Shown: positions 1 to 8,790 of the stretch, piece by piece
Layout of the letters: each line of letters starts with the position of its first letter
How positions within the stretch are numbered: the first letter of the stretch is position 1
Assembly: GCA_004325065.1 (NCBI GenBank)
Contig: PITI01000181.1
Location: 1-17,753 of the forward strand
Direction of reading: 5' to 3'
DNA from: Hamiltosporidium magnivora
Lineage: Eukaryota; Microsporidia; Dubosqiidae
Length of the DNA: 17,753 nt
Notes under the pieces: model-generated
Seen by the model: only the letters and a program-made list of their open reading frames with translations
What the model was told of the DNA's origin: nothing
Database searches by the model: none
Made by a program: the position numbers and the translations under genes

Positions 1-98
1 GTAGGGCAAATGATTCTTGAGTAATAATAAATCTCAAGTACTATTTATAATTTTATTTTTTAAATTTTTATTTTATAAATTTCTATTTTTTTAAAATA

Positions 99-242
99 AT
101 TATTATATTGATTGCAAGGATTATTATATTGATTGCAAGGATTATTATATTGATCGAAAAATTATTATTTTGATTGCAAGGATTATTATATTGATCGAAA
201 AATTATTATATTGATTGCAAGGATTATTATATTGATCGAAAA
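99..242. repeat. Minisatellite of alternating 21-bp and 20-bp units
   Basis: Seven head-to-tail units share the start ATTATTATATTGAT. Type A (21 bp) ends in TGCAAGG and type B (20 bp) ends in CGAAAA. The order is A(99-119), A(120-140), B(141-160), A(161-181, one mismatch), B(182-201), A(202-222), B(223-242). From 120 onward the real period is therefore a 41-bp A+B dimer present three times. It lies about 80 bases before the 5' end of the LINE. No coding role is visible; unequal exchange or polymerase slippage is the likely source. Confidence 0.95.
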
Positions 243-319
243 ACCCTATAATGTAAATATAATTCTGCAATATCCACATGCAATATCAATAATTACAAAT
301 CATAAAGAAGTAACTCAAT

Positions 320-545
320 TTCCTTTTTTTCGTTAGCAGAATTGTTTTGGAGTATTCCCGCTTGTTGTAAGAGGATACGTAAAGGAACTGGTCCTTCTGG
401 CTGGGGGCTGGGCTTAGAGCCAACAACCCACTCTTTAAAACCAACTTGTTACAAAACCCAAAAACGTAATTAAATCAAAAATAAAATTAAAAAACTTCCT
501 AGCGTGGTTAAAGAAAAAATTATATTTTACTTGCAAAATAAAACG
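320..545 (+). other. 5' leader of the RTE-like LINE
   Basis: This untranslated stretch precedes the endonuclease. It contains ordered words that recur, with matching spacing, in the minus-strand fragment near 10.2 kb: GCAGAATTG at 336-344, TAAGAGG at 368-374, and CTTTAAAACCA at 433-443 followed by CTTGTTA. The spacing is 32 then 65 bases here, against 33 then 63 in the other copy. The same general string of words is familiar from the leaders of arthropod RTE-like elements. It probably carries the internal promoter of the element. Confidence 0.75.
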
Positions 546-599
546 TGCGTTCTTTTCATAAGCTCGGTGCCACGAAGTGTCTGTCTAATGTGATTTTGA

Positions 600-1421
600 G
601 CGTAAAATCGATATTGTAGCACTACAAGAAATGAGATGAACTGGAAAATGAATTATGAAGAAGAAGGAGTATTCACTTTACTATAGCTGTCACGAAAAAG
701 ACAACCTACTGGGAACAAGATTCATGGTTGGAAACAAGATAATCCGCTTGTATCGAATTTCAAGCCTACACAACTAGGCTATTTAGAATCATAATAAGAG
801 GAAAATTTTTAACTATAGTATCATTAATGCCCGTGCTCACACAGCAGATACAACTGAGGAGGAAAAAGATGCCTTCTATGATCTTTTAGGGAAATTATAC
901 GCGATTGTCCTAGAAATGACATTAAATTTCTGTTAGAAGACATGAACGCAAAAAGAGGTAAAGACTCTGCCTGTAGCGTATTAGAAATTATAGTCTACAT
1001 GAGGAGCATTCTGAAAATGGATTCCGACTGATTAATTTTTAATAAGCCGAAATTTACTGTTGGGGGACAAATTTTTGATCACAGGAACATACACAAGGGT
1101 ACTTGGACGACGCCGTATGAGCGTACAGTCAATCAAGCAGATCACAGCTTCATTTACAAGCGTCACCGCTTCAGATTACTTGATATTAGAGTACATCGCA
1201 ATGTTAACCTTGATAATTATCATTTCCTTCTTGTTGCACGACTTAAAGCAAGAACCTCACACACCAGAAATCAAAAAAGGATTAGGTCTGTCAGATATAA
1301 CACCTGTATGTTAAAGAAAGAGAAAAGGAAGAAAATCTATGAATCAAAAGCCAACGAAATAGTTAGAGAACGGAGTAAGGAAGATATAGATGACAATTGG
1401 AAAATTTTTTACAAAATACAG
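600..1421 (+). pseudogene. LINE APE-type endonuclease, broken
   Basis: The endonuclease nicks target DNA to prime reverse transcription. The block IVALQEMR at 613-636 carries the conserved Glu, and the next codon, normally Trp, is TGA (637-639). The metal-site block LLEDMNAK has its Asp at 939-941 and Asn at 945-947. From about 1032 to 1421 one frame stays open for some 130 codons and holds HKGTW, NQADH (1131-1145) and the last catalytic block. That block normally reads SDH but here reads NYH (1215-1223), so the key Asp is lost. At least two frameshifts lie before 1030. The open stretch from about 1060 to 1314 in another frame is only a shadow of this domain. Confidence 0.82.
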
Positions 1422-1456
1422 TAGCAGCAGCTTGTGTTTTCATTGGATTTAAGTGA

Positions 1457-1792
1457 AGTGTTAGAAGAAATGAAAGGTTTGATGAAGAATGTGCGGGCAT
1501 AACCAAAGCTAAGAATGAGGCTTACAACTTGATGATACAAAAAAAGCGGTCCAGAGTATATACCGGAAGGTATAGAGATGCGAGAAATGAGGAAAAGAGA
1601 ATACATCGAGCTAAGAAGAGAAAGTCTATGATGACGCAAATGGAGCCGATTCAGAAATATAGTACCAAACACTTGAGCAGAGAAATATTTAGAAAGATGA
1701 ATGATAATAGACGAGCTTTCATTTCGCGAACAAAAAACTTTATAAGTAAAATGGATGAGATAATAAGTGACACTCAAGGTGTAATAAATAGA
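1457..1792 (+). pseudogene. LINE linker between endonuclease and reverse transcriptase
   Basis: An open stretch of 112 codons in a different frame from the endonuclease. It reads FDEECAGITKAKNEAYNLM near its start (from 1478) and then becomes rich in Arg and Lys. This charged segment, starting with (W)FDEEC and followed by a basic YRxxRxEEKRxHRxKKR block, is typical of the region between the two enzyme domains in RTE-like polyproteins. It has no known catalytic role. The ATG at 1529 lies inside it and is not a real gene start. A stop (TAG at 1793) and a frame change separate it from the next segment. Confidence 0.75.
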
Positions 1793-1803
1793 TAGTCTAA
1801 TAA

Positions 1804-2710
1804 TTTAGAGAACTACTAGGTGAATGCGGAGACCAAGTAGACAAAGACAACGTTTTTGACGAACTAGATGATACGGATAGCTATAAAGATATAAGGCCTT
1901 CTAATGAAGAAGTACATAAAGCCGTGGAAAAACTGAAAAACAATGAAACCCCTGGGGCAGGCGAAATTCCATGTGAATTCATTAAAAATGCTGGTGGAAA
2001 TTACATTAAGGAGCTGAAGGATTTACTTAGAGTGATATGGAAAGAAGAGAAAATGTCTAAAGAATGGGATTAAGTCTTGTCTTTTTGATTCACAAAATGG
2101 TAACACACTGAATTGTGAAAATTACAGGAAAATCTCTTCTAAACACAACCTACAAAGTTCTGTCTAGAAATATTTTCATACGACTGCTCTTTATGCGAGA
2201 ACATCATCGGAGAATACCAATCCGGCTTCCGGAATGATAGTCGACATCGGACCAGATATATACATTAAAAAATTCTGGAAAAAACATTGGAATATAAGAT
2301 AAGTACCCACCACCCTTTTGTAGACTTCCAGCATGGATATGACAAAGTCAACGGAAAAATGCTTTACAGAGTCATAAAGAATTTAGTATTCCACGTAAAT
2401 TGATTAGATTGACTAAAATAACAATGTCTGTTCGAATTGCAGGATCAGAATACAGTCGACCCTATCAGAACCAGCTAGAAAATTTAATGTTCTAAGGCAG
2501 GGTGACACAGTGACGTGTTTACTATTTAATTTGGCTCCAGATAAAGTAGTCCGTGATTTAAGCCTACCGCCTGGGGTCATATATTTAACGAGACCATTCA
2601 AATCCTAGCATGCTCTGATGATATTGCCCTTAATGCAAGATCAAAAGCTAGTTTGCAAAGTGCGTTATAGCTTTGAAATCTGCAACAAAGAAGACGGGCC
2701 TGATTATTAA
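1804..2710 (+). pseudogene. LINE reverse transcriptase, broken
   Basis: The enzyme copies the element RNA into DNA at the nicked target. The first part (1804-2070) is open for 89 codons and holds EEVHKAVEKLKNN and the PGAGEIPCEFIK block that opens the palm of many LINE reverse transcriptases. A TAA stop and frame changes follow. YQSGFRND lies at about 2215-2238. Motif A, FVDFQHGYD, is at 2317-2343 with both Asp codons kept. RQGD is at 2495-2506. The catalytic box, normally YADD, reads CSDD at 2611-2622, within ILACSDDIAL. One base is missing near 2575 relative to the expected reading, and another change lies near 2665. KSATKKTGLIIKIRKTKYM after that is the usual next block. Not functional. 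Confidence 0.85.
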
Positions 2711-2985
2711 GATCCGCAAGACCAAATATATGACACTTAGCATGACCGAAGACACCACAATTCCAAGTCGAGGATTATATCTTTAGAACAGTAGAATGTT
2801 TTTTTATTTAGAATACCGAATAGATATAAACAACAACAGCTCAAAAGAAATTGAAAGAAGCATTAGGCATTGAACTGTACTATTTTAGTCTATTCAAGTA
2901 CTTTAAGTCTAATCTCATCATTAGGAAGACAAAAGTCATGCTCTACAAAACGCAGCCGAGACCTCTTCTCATATATGCACCAGAA

Positions 2986-3389
2986 TCTTGAGTTGTTAAG
3001 AAGACTGATGAGCAAAGACTAGCGGTTTTCGAAACGAAAGTACTGAGACGTATCTATAGACCTAAAGAAGAAAATGGCAGGTGGAGGAAACGACATAACA
3101 AGGAACTCCACATCGAATTAAGGGATATGCTACTAGTAGACTTGGTCTGCCTGAACAGACTCCGCTGGGTAAGACACCTGCTAAGAATGGGAAAACATCG
3201 CATACCTTCCAAAGTTTTGAACCATATACCAGTGGGAAAGGGAAGGTGTGAAGATCCAAGACTCGCTGGATTGATCAAATCGAAAAAACCGACCGACTTC
3301 TAGGAGATGAAGACTGGTGGAATTTTGCGTTGGAAAGAGACCGGTGAGCGATATTACTTAGGGAAGCCAAGGCTTGTGCAGGGCTGTAG
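2986..3389 (+). pseudogene. LINE C-terminal region, broken
   Basis: This is the well-conserved tail of RTE-like polyproteins. From 2992 to 3300 the frame is open for 103 codons and contains KKTDEQRLAVFE, VLRRIY, LNRLRW and HLLRMGKHRIPSKVL. A frame change near 3270 leads to WIDQIEK, EDWWNFALERDR and REAKACAGL, closing at TAG 3387-3389. Two conserved Trp codons are TGA: 2989-2991 (before VVKKTDEQ) and 3345-3347 (after ERDR). The minus-strand open frames across this stretch are shadows. Confidence 0.88.
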
Positions 3390-3393
3390 CGCC

Positions 3394-4229
3394 GAAAATA
3401 CATAAAGAAAGAAGTAACCTACATAAAGCAACTAGCTTCTTTAGTTGGACAGTGCGGGGCGTGCATTTTGGTGAAATAGGATGTATATTAGGCCAAGATA
3501 GAAATAGCGGCTTTAACTTACTAGAACATGATTCGATAGAAAGCGTATAATGTTCTTTTGAGATAAAAATACTTGTTTTGCATCCTAAAGATAGACAGGA
3601 AAGAAAGAAAAAATCAAACCCAAAGACGGCTATTTTAAAGTTAGAACATGCCAATAAACCCATCGTTGCATCAATAAAAGGCCTTTTGCAAAAAGTAAAT
3701 GTTTGAGCAAGCTGCTGATAAACGAGAAAAACGTAAAATAGACTCTTCGGCTTTTAGGGTTATAAAATGAAATAGAAAATCCAAAGCCACATTTAATGTC
3801 ATATAATACAAGAAAAAAACTGCTTTTATATGGATATTACTCTTCGAACTGATAAAATAAAAGAAATATTAAGCCACGCGATGTAAATGTGTTCTGGTAT
3901 TTCAGGGATATACATGATTTTGATCTGTAAAAGGAAGAATTAGACAAAGCAATCAGTTTATAAAACTATTTAAAATTTATCCTTTCGGTGCAAGAAAAGT
4001 ATTAACACTACTAAGCAATGATATAGAATGAAAAGATCAATTTTGAATTTTTGATTTTATTTTATACAAACAAATTTATCTTGGCAAAGCGAATTAAGGA
4101 TCATCGTTCAAAAATTCTCAAAAATAGATTTTCGTAAATTAGAGCTATGTCAGAATAAAAAAAATCTAAACATACTGCATAAAAAGACATTATATTTTTA
4201 AGTTAAACAAGATACTAAGTTATATAATC
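3394..4229. other. AT-rich stretch without a recognised gene
   Basis: About 830 bases between two LINE remnants. Stops occur in every plus frame. The one sizeable open frame (3358-3663, minus) overlaps the LINE 3' end, has no C-triplet before its ATG and resembles nothing I know. Parts near 3400-3500 are richer in G+C than the rest and may be further transposon debris. I see no RNA gene. Confidence 0.5.
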
Positions 4230-4425
4230 CTCATTCCGCAATAATTACATACCAAAACTTAATTCAAATAGTAGAAACCCAAAAATTCAAGAAGTAGACT
4301 TTTTTGCCAATGTGTTTGGTCTCATATTTATCAGTAAAAGTTTAGATATTTTCATAAAGGATAACCCGGATGCTATTAGGATTAAATATTGCGTGGTCCA
4401 CGGAAAAGACCGCAAATTTTCATAA
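4230..4425 (+). pseudogene. R2/R4-type LINE endonuclease fragment, copy A
   Basis: A short decayed relic of a second LINE type. In one frame (from 4247) it reads ITYQNLIQIVETQKFKK up to a TAG at 4295. It then continues in another frame from 4306 as ANVFGLIFISKS and PDAIRIKY to a TAA at 4423. Order and wording match copy B at 8.4 kb: IVETEK, then ANELGLIY, then a TW(D)xIATKxH block. At DNA level the two share AAATAGTAGA, GCCAATG and GGTCT at similar spacing. From memory of microsporidian R4-like polyproteins, this is the segment just after the restriction-like endonuclease core. The rest of the element is not visible here. Confidence 0.6.
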
Positions 4426-4984
4426 AGGTGGAAAGTTATACACATTATTAACGCAAAAAAAGTAAAAAAATTTGTTGATCAATAAAGAATCCTTAACTAG
4501 AGAATAAATTCGAAGAGATTTGGTTAAAGAAATCGCTACATTTTATGCTTAATCCGTGAGCTACTAGAAAACAATAATTACACTAAAGATACTCGCAAAT
4601 TAGAAAGAATTTCCTAAGTAAACAAACATCTAAGGTATTAAATTTTTAAATGAGGATTAAAGATCAAAATCAAAGTAATTTAGTCAAATTTAGGTAGATT
4701 TAAATTATAAAGAATAGCCTAAATTAAATTTGAAAAATCACAGTAAACTAAGTAAACGAAAAGAGAAAAACAGGTCAATAGTTAATGTTTTTAGTATAAA
4801 ATAGAAGGATGCCTTTCTAAGAAGATAGAACTCTTTTAATAAATGTAAATTGATTTAAAAAAAGCATATTTATATATCTTAGAAGATATTTTCTCATAAC
4901 ACAAAATTCCTTTTACATACACTGATATATAATCATCATCATGCACAAGACGAATTCTTTGGTGCAAGACAGTGAAAATTATTT
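4426..4984. other. AT-rich spacer without a recognised gene
   Basis: Between LINE copy A and the stop of the 1027-residue gene. No open frame of note and no RNA gene seen. A short reading, IRRDLVKEIATFYA near 4507-4550, could be a leftover of retrotransposon protein, but it is too short to assign. The spacer also serves as the 3' flank of the minus-strand gene; no AATAAA lies right at its stop. Confidence 0.5.
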
Positions 4985-7900
4985 TCAAAACAAAAATTTA
5001 TATTTCACTAAAAAATCACATCTTGACAAAATATTTTCCAAATCTAATTTTTTTATAATTAGTGGTACGAAATATCCTCTATTGACTCTATCATAGCCAA
5101 GTATTACTAGTATTATATACTTGTAAAACTTTTTTTTAGTAAATTCGTATTCTGTAATTAAAGAATTTAAAATAACTTTATTTTGTAAATCTTTATATTC
5201 AATAGGTTGGTTTAAAAAATCAAGCATTTTTTTTTTGTTGAAAGGAAATTTTATATTTGAAATACAAAATTCTATTTTACGAATCTTACTTATAAAAATT
5301 TGGCTATTTTTTGTGAGATTATATTCTTTAAAACAACAATAAAAAATATCTCGGTAGTAAAAAATATTTTGATTTTCCAAAATATCAAACATAGAAAGTT
5401 TTATAAATTCATTTAAAATTAAAAAATGATTTTCTTTGTATTTTTTGTAGTCAAAAGAAGTACTTTCATCGAATTTATCTTGATCTTCTAGCAATGGGAA
5501 TGGATTAAAATTAGTTAAATTTTTAAAGAAATCTAATTTTTTAGTTTCTTTTGCAATTTTAAGCTTCTGTTCTTCACTAAGAAAATTTATTAAATTTTTC
5601 TCTTTAAAAAATATTTCTTCGTAATTTAATAATAATTTGGTCAAATATTCTGTCGAATTAGATCTTTTTGTAATTTTTGAAAGAAATTTTGAAAGAATTT
5701 GTAAATTGTTTTCTGCTTTTGTAAATAAATTTTCTAAAAATGACCAATCATATGAAGGGATCTCCTTTAAGAATATAAACGCTTTTAAGAAAGTTTCAGG
5801 ATCTTCTACACAATTCAAATATAGTTTATTCAAAAGTAAATTGCCAGAAACAATATTTTCTTGATATTTTTGAAGATTTACATCCAATATCCTCACGGCC
5901 TCATAAATATCAATTTTTTCCGTCGAAGTATAACTTTCGAAATTATCAAACATAAATTCAGTCAAATTAAAATTTTTTTCATAAAATTCTTTAAAGTTTT
6001 TATTTTCATTTAAATTGAGAATTTTAAATTGAAATTTAATTTTGTATTCCTCTTCGATGAAACACATATCAAGAATCAGTTTTATTATGAAATAACATTC
6101 ATCTGTTTTTGATAAATCAAAATAAATTTCAAATAAATTCATAATTCTATTTTTATAATTTTTTGAAATATCAACGTTTTTCAAAATATATAAAAGAAAT
6201 AATAAAATATAAAAACTTAAATCATCACTTCTTGCTTTGATTGAGGAAATATAATTTATAATTGTATCGTGTGAAGTGGAATCTTGTATAAATAATGCCG
6301 TAGAAACTGATATTAAATGAATTATACTTGAAATACCTCTTTTCTTTCTAAATAAAGAATCTAAAGATTCAATTCTATTTTTTCGTAAATAAACAGACCA
6401 AAATCTTGGAAAATACAACTTGGTTTTCAAATCTTTAGGCAAATAAAACGTTGAAAGCATTTTTTCAAGCGGTTTTAGTTCAAACAATAAATCATTTATA
6501 TATGATTCCTTACAACTGACATTTTCTTTTTTTAAATCCACTTTTTCTTTTTTCGAAGGTACTTTCAAGGTATCCTCGTCTTTTTCCACAAAATATGCAA
6601 TTATTTCTGGATATTCGTCGTAATTTTTAAAATGTTCTCTATTTTCTATCAATTTATCAAAAATAGAACCTAAATTTCCATAAAAGCTAACCAGTGTTTC
6701 GTAATTTATTCTTTTTAAGATAATTGGATTTATAAAAATAAAATTTTTATCAATTAACTTCAAATATTTTTCATTAAAATATGTAAAATATTCAAAATAC
6801 AATTCTTTACATTTCATTTTATCTTTATTTCTATTAAATTCATCTAAAATTTCTTTCTCAAATAGAGAAAAATCGAGTTCTTCATTTTCGATTTCTGATA
6901 AATACACATTTAAAAAATCAATCGGTTTTACCTTAAAATATTTATTAAAAAGCATTATAAAATTTGATTTCCCCATGACTGATAGCTCCTCTGTCAAATC
7001 TTCTTTGCATCTTTCATTTAAAAGATTTTCTGTAATTTTTTTTAATTCATTTTTTACACTCGAATTTTTTTTAGCTAATTCTAAAACTTCTTTGATCGTA
7101 AAATTAAATTCTTGTAAAACATTTTTTAAATCATTCTTTGAAAAATAGAAATCTAAATCATAAGTTTTAAAAAGTTTAAAATGAACATAGAAATCATCAA
7201 AACCTTTTTTATAAACACTTTCCCTATTAAAATAGACTTGCCATTCTTCCTCATTGTAACATTTTTTCTTAAAAAAAGAAATAATATCTCTAATATCCAA
7301 TGTATCCCATTTAGACAACTCATAATTTTCCAAATCTTTATATTCCAATTTTGTATTACTTCTTCTTATTCCATATTCTTTAAAATTAAAAATTTCTAAA
7401 TTTACACAAATAATTTTCTCAAAATACTCAGGAAATTCGTTTTCATTGATTATTTTTATTTTACAATTAATATCACTGGTTTTCAATAATTTTATCGTTT
7501 TAGACAAAACATAAATTACGTTTTTTTTAAACTTTTCCTCAAAAATATTTCTTGAAATGAAATATCTTTTAAATTTTTTTATATCCGTTTTTTTACAAAT
7601 ATTTCTTAATAAAAATTCTAAAATATAATCTACTCTGTATTTTCCAAGTAAAATTTTTAAATATTTTTCTTTTTCATCAATTTTTTTCCATAAAAAAATA
7701 AAATCATAAATATTTGTAAGTTGTAGATAATTTAAAGTAAAATCTACAATATTTTCTTTAAAGAATTCATCTACTTCATTTTCTTTGTAATATTCCAAAA
7801 TAAAAGTTACCGATTCTTTCTTATAAAAAACTGGTTTTATTCTTAAATAAATCAAAATGAAAGTAGAATATCGTTTTCGTACACCCTCATTGTTTAAAAA

Positions 7901-8068
7901 ATTTTCTATCGGAACTGAATGCAAAATTGAATTATTTTTTATATTTAAATAAGCAATTGGAACAAGATATTCTGGATATTTGGTCTCTGTCAAAATTTTT
8001 ATATCCAATTCATAATTTTTCTTAGAAAAATACTTTTTTGTAATTGTATACCTTGAATCTTCTTCCAT
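4985..8068 (-). CDS. Uncharacterised 1027-residue, mainly helical protein
   Basis: The largest gene in the window, intact and without introns. I do not recognise the family. The protein is rich in Lys, Glu, Asn, Phe, Ile and Leu, with the spacing of Leu/Ile/Phe expected of stacked helices, so an alpha-solenoid scaffold is a reasonable guess. I see no signal peptide, membrane segment, zinc-binding Cys/His cluster or nucleotide-binding motif. A charged Lys/Glu-rich linker at about residues 493-520 divides it into two halves. The second half opens with a conserved-looking aromatic patch, YFPRFWSVYLRKN, near residues 549-562. The start at 8066-8068 is supported by CCCACA directly before the ATG. 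TGA ends it, with TAA two codons later. Large scaffolds of the nuclear pore, of mRNA export (THO2-like) or of the CCR4-NOT complex are candidates in size only. Remnants of the same LINE family flank it on both sides. Confidence 0.88.
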   Translation of the reverse strand: MEEDSRYTITKKYFSKKNYELDIKILTETKYPEYLVPIAYLNIKNNSILHSVPIENFLNNEGVRKRYSTFILIYLRIKPVFYKKESVTFILEYYKENEVDEFFKENIVDFTLNYLQLTNIYDFIFLWKKIDEKEKYLKILLGKYRVDYILEFLLRNICKKTDIKKFKRYFISRNIFEEKFKKNVIYVLSKTIKLLKTSDINCKIKIINENEFPEYFEKIICVNLEIFNFKEYGIRRSNTKLEYKDLENYELSKWDTLDIRDIISFFKKKCYNEEEWQVYFNRESVYKKGFDDFYVHFKLFKTYDLDFYFSKNDLKNVLQEFNFTIKEVLELAKKNSSVKNELKKITENLLNERCKEDLTEELSVMGKSNFIMLFNKYFKVKPIDFLNVYLSEIENEELDFSLFEKEILDEFNRNKDKMKCKELYFEYFTYFNEKYLKLIDKNFIFINPIILKRINYETLVSFYGNLGSIFDKLIENREHFKNYDEYPEIIAYFVEKDEDTLKVPSKKEKVDLKKENVSCKESYINDLLFELKPLEKMLSTFYLPKDLKTKLYFPRFWSVYLRKNRIESLDSLFRKKRGISSIIHLISVSTALFIQDSTSHDTIINYISSIKARSDDLSFYILLFLLYILKNVDISKNYKNRIMNLFEIYFDLSKTDECYFIIKLILDMCFIEEEYKIKFQFKILNLNENKNFKEFYEKNFNLTEFMFDNFESYTSTEKIDIYEAVRILDVNLQKYQENIVSGNLLLNKLYLNCVEDPETFLKAFIFLKEIPSYDWSFLENLFTKAENNLQILSKFLSKITKRSNSTEYLTKLLLNYEEIFFKEKNLINFLSEEQKLKIAKETKKLDFFKNLTNFNPFPLLEDQDKFDESTSFDYKKYKENHFLILNEFIKLSMFDILENQNIFYYRDIFYCCFKEYNLTKNSQIFISKIRKIEFCISNIKFPFNKKKMLDFLNQPIEYKDLQNKVILNSLITEYEFTKKKFYKYIILVILGYDRVNRGYFVPLIIKKLDLENILSRCDFLVKYKFLF

Positions 8069-8071
8069 TGT

Positions 8072-8074
8072 GGG
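8072..8074 (-). promoter_or_regulatory. C-triplet signal before the 1027-residue gene
   Basis: On the minus strand the sequence reads TTTACCCACAATG, with CCC ending three bases before the ATG and an AT-rich run upstream. In microsporidia such a motif close to the start is a known transcription-start signal giving very short leaders. It also decides the start codon here. Confidence 0.65.
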
Positions 8075-8189
8075 TAAATCTTTTTTTTGATTTAAAAATC
8101 AACATCTTGCTATCCGAAATGATTAAATTTCCAATAAAAAATAAATTTGGGTCTACGTTCAAAGTACTGACTTAACAAAAATTATTTAA

Positions 8190-8790
8190 TTGCTCATTTA
8201 ATTTTGCGAATACTCTTGCTAAATAGATATAAATTCAAGTCTTCAAAAGGAATTTGGAGTCACTCATTTTAGAAAATTCTCGATAACGAATGCGCAGCGA
8301 TAAGAGGGGAACTGGAATAAAATTGTTGTCGAGATATGAAAGAACAAACCCGATTATTTATTTTATATAAAAGAAAAAAAAGCAAACACTCATCGAAGTA
8401 GTAAATCTCGCCCAAATTTCACTTTAAATAGTAGAGACTGAAAAAATTAGGAAGCTTTACCCGCTAGCCAATGAGTTAGGTCTTATTTATAAGTTTAGTA
8501 TTGAGATAATTTTTTATGTAATGACCTGGTACGATATTGCGACAAAACACCATAATTCATACCGCAAAAGAAAGTCAATACCCAAAAAAGTGGTATACAT
8601 TCAACTTATAGTACTTAAGAAGACAGCCGAAACTATTTTCTTTGATCGACGAACAGGACTCAAGTCGCGACCAAATGCTAAATAGAGCTCTGAAAAAGCG
8701 TAAATAAAGTGTATCGAAAGAGCCGAGATTCACGAGAAAACGATTCTTCTTCAAATCAAGCAATTAACGAGTAAAATGATGTATACCATT
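8190..8790 (+). pseudogene. R2/R4-type LINE restriction-like endonuclease, copy B
   Basis: A decayed C-terminal part of a LINE with a restriction-like endonuclease. It begins with a region reading SSKGIWSHSF and KILDNECA (about 8238-8300). NKPD follows with its Asp at 8352-8354. LIEV carries the partner Glu at 8395-8397, about 14 codons later once a single-base frameshift is allowed. This is the PD-(12 to 14)-D/E pattern of the R2/R4 nuclease, which nicks target DNA. After a TAA at 8425, the frame is open for 85 codons (8428-8682) with IVETEKIRKL, ANELGLIYKF, YVMTWYDIATKHH and VLKKTAETIFFDRR. The wording fits R4-like elements known from microsporidian genomes. Several stops and at least one frameshift show it is inactive. 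The reverse transcriptase part is missing. Confidence 0.68.

Larger units (their letters stand above)
320..3393 (+). mobile_element. Decayed, nearly full-length RTE-like (APE-type) LINE
   Basis: A non-LTR retrotransposon of about 3.1 kb, close to the usual size of RTE-like elements. In order it has an untranslated leader (about 320-545), an apurinic-type endonuclease (about 600-1421), a linker (1457-1792), a reverse transcriptase (1804-2710) and a C-terminal region ending at a natural-looking stop at 3387-3389. I recognise the family from conserved words such as NQxDH, the YQSGFRND block, FVDFQxxYD, RQGD, and the closing REAKACAGL. Proteins of this kind are common in arthropods, where the endonuclease is often labelled craniofacial development protein 2-like. 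The copy is dead: the frame changes many times, internal stops are frequent and catalytic residues are replaced. Base composition is visibly less AT-rich than the surroundings, which fits a foreign origin. The exact ends are uncertain by some tens of bases. Confidence 0.88.

Noticed and set aside
99..242. CRISPR-like array or telomeric repeat
   Set aside because: The units are adjacent with no unique spacers and are not a telomere-type short G-rich repeat. The setting is eukaryotic.
1060..1314. 84-codon plus-strand frame with a hydrophobic stretch
   Set aside because: It is a wrong-frame reading of the LINE endonuclease, which is recognisable in the adjacent frame. Its first codon is GTG.
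637..3347. TGA read as Trp (altered genetic code)
   Set aside because: The intact genes use TGG for Trp and have no internal TGA, the LINE also carries frameshifts and other stops, and microsporidia use the standard code.
3358..3663. 101-codon open frame on the minus strand
   Set aside because: It overlaps the LINE C-terminal tail and shows no start signal or family resemblance.
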